This document shows positions 35,605-37,761 of a DNA stretch of 37,761 nt, one piece after another. Made by a program: the position numbers and the translations under genes. A model generated the notes under the pieces. The model was not told the origin of the DNA. It did no database searches and saw nothing but the letters and a program-made list of their open reading frames with translations. Position 1 is the stretch's first letter; each line of letters starts with the position of its first letter. Source of the DNA: Candidatus Gallitreponema excrementavium (lineage in GTDB: Bacteria; Spirochaetota; Spirochaetia; Treponematales; Treponemataceae); the NCBI GenBank assembly GCA_017694795.1, contig JADIMM010000106.1, positions 1 through 37,761 on the forward strand, written 5' to 3'.

Positions 35605-35655
35605 GGCTTTGGCATCTAAAAAGCCCTGCCTTACCAAACGCCCCAAGCCAAAGCC
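35605..35655. repeat. R1 element, copy 7 (51 bp)
   Basis: Perfect 9-bp ends; the interior CATCTAAAAAGCCCTGCC then CGCCCCAA again mixes the subtypes. Confidence 0.9.
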
Positions 35656-35730
35656 CGACAGATTGCCGGTTGCAAATAAGAATAGCAAGGCATTGGGGGG
35701 TCCGGGGGTGCTCCCCTGGTCGGTGCAAGA

Positions 35731-35769
35731 CTGCTCCGTAAAGAAAATGCACCGCATTTTTAGGAGCAG
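35731..35769. repeat. Nested hairpin in the mosaic
   Basis: CTGCTCC / GGAGCAG (35731-35737, 35763-35769) encloses AAAATGC / GCATTTT (35744-35750, 35754-35760). First of three consecutive strong hairpins that follow the last R1 copy. Confidence 0.85.
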
Positions 35770-35792
35770 CCCGAAACTCCATGAGTTTCGGG
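35770..35792. repeat. CCCGAAACT hairpin
   Basis: Nine-bp perfect stem CCCGAAACT / AGTTTCGGG with loop CCATG, abutting the nested hairpin on its left. Confidence 0.9.
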
Positions 35793-35802
35793 TAAATAAA
35801 TA

Positions 35803-35849
35803 GGGAGAGGGGAAACCTACGCATCGAAAGCGTTGGTTTCCCCTCTCCC
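35803..35849. repeat. Long 20-level hairpin (GGGAGAGGGGAAACC)
   Basis: A perfect 15-bp stem GGGAGAGGGGAAACC / GGTTTCCCCTCTCCC (35803-35817, 35835-35849), one T-T mismatch, then ACGC / GCGT closes a seven-base loop. TTATATTTG follows, a poor T tract for a terminator. It is the longest stem in the window. Confidence 0.93.
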
Positions 35850-35869
35850 TTATATTTGACTACTTTTGA

Positions 35870-35887
35870 AAAAGTAGAGTTTTACCC
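35870..35887. repeat. CTACTTTT hairpin (R8, copy 1)
   Basis: CTACTTTT GA AAAAGTAG, followed by a CCCTGCTTTACCAAAGC tail. The same layout with a different stem recurs at 36038-36053. Confidence 0.85.
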
Positions 35888-35939
35888 TGCTTTACCAAAG
35901 CGGCAAAAGCAGTACAAACAAGAAACCGGCAAACCGTCC

Positions 35940-35966
35940 CCAGAATTCGGCAAAGCCGAATTCTGG
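35940..35966. repeat. Palindrome P7 (GAATTCGGC type)
   Basis: Arms CCAGAATTCGGC / GCCGAATTCTGG around AAA, identical to P2 about 1.85 kb away, preceded by an R3 right-half remnant (GAAACCGGCAAAC). Confidence 0.92.
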
Positions 35967-36019
35967 AGTTTTGGCACAGGGAATTTGCACAAGACAGGGG
36001 GTATTTCGATGCCAAAACC

Positions 36020-36080
36020 CCTCTCCCTTGACTTTTCACGCTTTTTTAAAAGCGAAGTTTCCCCTGCTTTTCCAAAGCAA
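36020..36080. repeat. R8 element, copy 2 (diverged)
   Basis: CCCCTCTCCC, then a CGCTTTT / AAAAGCG hairpin, then CCCTGCTTTTCCAAAGC. It parallels 35840-35900 block by block. The left arm of the long hairpin is degraded here (GGGGGTATTTC). Confidence 0.8.
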
Positions 36081-36083
36081 AAA

Positions 36084-36126
36084 CAAGATTCCTCCATGCG
36101 CCTGTCGGCTTAGCCGGGATGACGGG
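36084..36126. repeat. R7 element, copy 2
   Basis: CAAGATTCCTCCATGCG then CGGCTTAGCCGGGATGACGG. Relative to copy 1 the right arm changed from GTCGGAATGAC to GCCGGGATGAC. It closes the mosaic. Confidence 0.75.
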
Positions 36127-36193
36127 CTGGTATTGCCAAAAGTGCCGGTCGGGTACACAGCCCCGCCGGACTATCGCAGCAAATTCCCATGCG

Positions 36194-36227
36194 GTTTTCT
36201 CAGGATGCCAGAGCAACCAGAGAAAAC
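36194..36227 (-). other. Hairpin 3' of the FGE-domain lipoprotein gene
   Basis: GTTTTCTC / GAGAAAAC (36194-36201, 36220-36227), 23 bases past the stop of the minus-strand gene. There is no T tract, so it may protect the mRNA end rather than terminate. Confidence 0.4.
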
Positions 36228-36249
36228 ACAGTACAACCGGCTGACTACA

Positions 36250-37632
36250 TTACCTGATGGAGCGGACAACACGGAAACCGTAGTTAGCACCATTTGCCTC
36301 GTAAATACTATTACCATGATAATCTCTATATGAAACCGTACATTGTTCTTTTTCAGCACCACTACAACCGCCACGGATTACCCTTTCTGCTCCTGATTCC
36401 GGTCCGGTGGGATCTTTGATTTCGCCGGAACCCGTTCCAGTATACGGAAATATTTCTTTATCCCAGTCCCAACACCATTCCATAGCATTGCCACTCATAT
36501 CATAAAGTCCCAAGGCATTGGCGTTTTTCAATCCTACTTCTTCCGGATAATGTTCCCCGTATTCATCAAAATTAGTACAATTCTCAGAATAACACGCCAC
36601 ATCGTCTATTATGTTGCTGCCGCTGTATGTATTGTTCCAACTGCCGGCTGTAATCCCCGGCTGACCTCCCCGGGCAGCGTATTCCCATTCCGCCTCGGTA
36701 GGCAGCCGGTAGCCGTTTGCATCAAAATCGCAAACTACATTCCACTCAGGATAAGAATATCCTCCCCAATCATCGGGATTCGTAGAACCGTTAACTGTAT
36801 AGCAGGGTTCCAGTCCCTGGCTTATGCTTAGTCTGTTACAATACACTATTGTGTACTCCCATTGGTCAGTCCATGCAGGTTCCCTTTTTGACTCATAAGG
36901 ACCGTAAATATCTATGTCGTTTTTATTTCCAACCATGATACTTTCATATTCTTCAAAAGTTACCTCGTATTTTCCTATGTAAAAATCAGAAAGGGTTACT
37001 TTTGTTCCGCTTTCACCCAGAGGGGCTGTCCCCCCTGCAACAAGCACCATTTCCGGTAGAAGTATCCACTTGGCATACAGGGTTATGTTCCCGGTGGAGC
37101 CTTGGGTGATTTCCGTTACAGCTTCCCCGGTAAAATCTTCTGTCTTGTACCAGCCATCAAAGGCGTATCCTGTTTTTACAGGGTCTTTTAAGGTTATGGT
37201 CTCGGTCTCTACATTGTAGCTAGCAGGGTTCTCATTTGTTGCCCCCTCTACATTTACATAGGTTATGGTGTAATCCCCTTCTTTTACCCACTTGGCATAC
37301 AGGGTTATATCCCCGGTGGTGCCTTGGACAATTTCAGTTACAGCATTCCCGGTAAAATCTTCTGCCATGTACCAGCCTGCAAAGGTGTATCCTGTTTTTA
37401 CAGGGTCTTTTAAGGTTATGGTTTCAGTCTCCACATTGTAACTTGCAGGGTTTTCGTTTGTTGCCCCCTCTACATTTACATAGGTTATGGTGTAGCTTTC
37501 AATTTTGCCCCCTTCCCCGCCGCCTACGGCAACTTTACAGGCAAAAAAGCCTGTACTCAAAGTGAGGGCTGCCAAAAGCAACAGTCCCTTTAAGGCAAAG
37601 TTCCGGGCTATGCCCGCATTTTTCTTTTGCAT
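36250..37632 (-). CDS. Lipoprotein with two Listeria-Bacteroides repeats and an FGE-sulfatase-like domain
   Basis: About 460 residues. Lipoprotein signal with Cys32 in LSTGFFAC, a short Gly-rich spacer, then two near-identical 74-residue Listeria-Bacteroides (Flg_new/InlB B-type) repeats starting at residues 47 and 121 (GYTFAGWY / GYAFDGWY, DITLYAKW / NITLYAKW). From about residue 190 a formylglycine-generating-enzyme/SUMF1-like domain follows: EMVLVAGG, YRLPTEAEWEYAARGG, LGLYDMSGNAMEWCWDW, RVIRGGCSG, NYGFRVVRS. In surface lipoproteins this fold often acts as a binding module, not a sulfatase activator, and no sulfatase gene is here. ATG 37632 has GGAGG nine bases upstream; an open extension to a GTG at 37707 runs through a terminator and is rejected. 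Confidence 0.9.
   Translation of the reverse strand: MQKKNAGIARNFALKGLLLLAALTLSTGFFACKVAVGGGEGGKIESYTITYVNVEGATNENPASYNVETETITLKDPVKTGYTFAGWYMAEDFTGNAVTEIVQGTTGDITLYAKWVKEGDYTITYVNVEGATNENPASYNVETETITLKDPVKTGYAFDGWYKTEDFTGEAVTEITQGSTGNITLYAKWILLPEMVLVAGGTAPLGESGTKVTLSDFYIGKYEVTFEEYESIMVGNKNDIDIYGPYESKREPAWTDQWEYTIVYCNRLSISQGLEPCYTVNGSTNPDDWGGYSYPEWNVVCDFDANGYRLPTEAEWEYAARGGQPGITAGSWNNTYSGSNIIDDVACYSENCTNFDEYGEHYPEEVGLKNANALGLYDMSGNAMEWCWDWDKEIFPYTGTGSGEIKDPTGPESGAERVIRGGCSGAEKEQCTVSYRDYHGNSIYEANGANYGFRVVRSIR
37051..37494 (-). repeat. Tandem repeat encoding two Listeria-Bacteroides domains
   Basis: Two direct repeats with a period of 222 bp (first copy 37273-37494, second from 37272 to about 37051), nearly identical in DNA as well as protein. 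Recombination between them could delete or add a repeat in frame. Confidence 0.85.
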
Positions 37633-37671
37633 CGTTCTTTCCTCCATCTTTTTAATAAATTTGTGGGAATA

Positions 37672-37711
37672 TAAAAAAAGGCGGCATTTTCCCTTGAGGG
37701 AAAACACCGCC
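37672..37711 (-). terminator. Terminator of an upstream minus-strand gene
   Basis: On the minus strand GGCGGTGTTTTCCC pairs with GGGAAAATGCCGCC (37711-37698, 37693-37680) and runs into TTTTTTTATA. The two central pairs are G-U wobbles on the minus strand but C-A mismatches on the plus strand, so it works as a minus-strand terminator. Its gene must end at or beyond the window edge. Confidence 0.88.
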
Positions 37712-37761
37712 CTTTGTCACCGAATGAGGATTTTTCTGATTTGTTACATAAAGATACTACT

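Larger units (their letters stand above)
35252..35655. repeat. Repeat mosaic, unit III
   Basis: Third block: R7 (35252-35292), R1 (35293-35343), R1 (35353-35403), palindrome P5 (35404-35431), R3 (35440-35485), palindrome P6 (35493-35520), R5 (35520-35588), an R7-like right end (35591-35604) and a last R1 (35605-35655). The core order P-R3-P-R5 is the same as in unit II. The 63 bases before it (35189-35251) look unique. Confidence 0.87.

Noticed and set aside
33829..35966. The palindromes as integron attC sites, suggested because treponeme integrons are known and a single gene sits between repeats
   Set aside because: No GTTRRRY/RYYYAAC core boxes are present at the ends, the palindromes are perfect rather than bulged, and no integrase gene is in the window.
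33732..36126. The mosaic as a CRISPR array
   Set aside because: Repeat copies are not evenly spaced, several families are interleaved, intervals are themselves repeated, and there are no cas genes.
37713..37761. The end of another coding gene at the right edge
   Set aside because: A minus-strand terminator implies one just outside, but the 49 bases available contain stops in one frame and too little sequence in the others to identify a product.

Overview
The window looks like chromosomal DNA from an A+T-rich spirochaete, most likely a Treponema relative. This is inferred from gene content, not from a database match. The main pointers are a four-gene riboflavin ABC transporter of the Treponema RfuABCD type behind an FMN riboswitch, many lipoproteins with spirochaete-like lipoboxes, and a lipoprotein joining Listeria-Bacteroides repeats to a formylglycine-generating-enzyme-like domain. 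No tRNA, rRNA, CRISPR array, transposase or phage gene was seen.

Layout. 36-8702 (+): a very large alpha-2-macroglobulin lipoprotein and penicillin-binding protein 1C, a pairing known in other bacteria as periplasmic defence plus wall repair. 8695-13516 (-): riboflavin riboswitch and rfuABCD. 13670-14452 (+): a membrane protein of unknown role. 14694-20404 (+): 4-alpha-glucanotransferase and a 1235-residue GH13-like protein, an alpha-glucan operon. 20728-24120 (-): metNIQ methionine importer and the MTA/SAH nucleosidase. 24256-25560 (-): uracil/xanthine permease with a long structured leader. 25903-26807 (+): a hotdog thioesterase and a DUF1622-like membrane protein. 26919-28190 (-): PHP phosphatase and LuxS. 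28283-30418 (-): an orphan HisKA_2-like kinase and a predicted outer-membrane barrel. 30932-32572 (-): GroEL. 32965-33693 (+): SfsA.

The last 4 kb differ from the rest. From about 33.73 to 36.13 kb a mosaic of at least six short repeat families, most of them able to form hairpins, surrounds one small lipoprotein gene (34383-34811). Stems of the same family differ by paired, compensating changes, which points to selection on folded structure. The window ends in the FGE-domain lipoprotein on the minus strand.

Physiology. MtnN, LuxS and MetNIQ lie within about 7.5 kb and together detoxify and recycle sulfur metabolites and import methionine. RfuABCD and the uracil permease are salvage importers. 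The alpha-glucan genes fit growth on oligosaccharides or glycogen turnover.

The most noteworthy signals are: the covarying repeat mosaic; four genes with a TATAAT-like -10 box only 6-9 nt before the ATG and no ribosome-binding site (candidate leaderless mRNAs); a promoter-terminator pair with no gene between them ahead of the uracil permease; and an A12 tract in the promoter spacer of the repeat-flanked lipoprotein. All calls come from reading sequence and translations; no similarity search or folding program was run.
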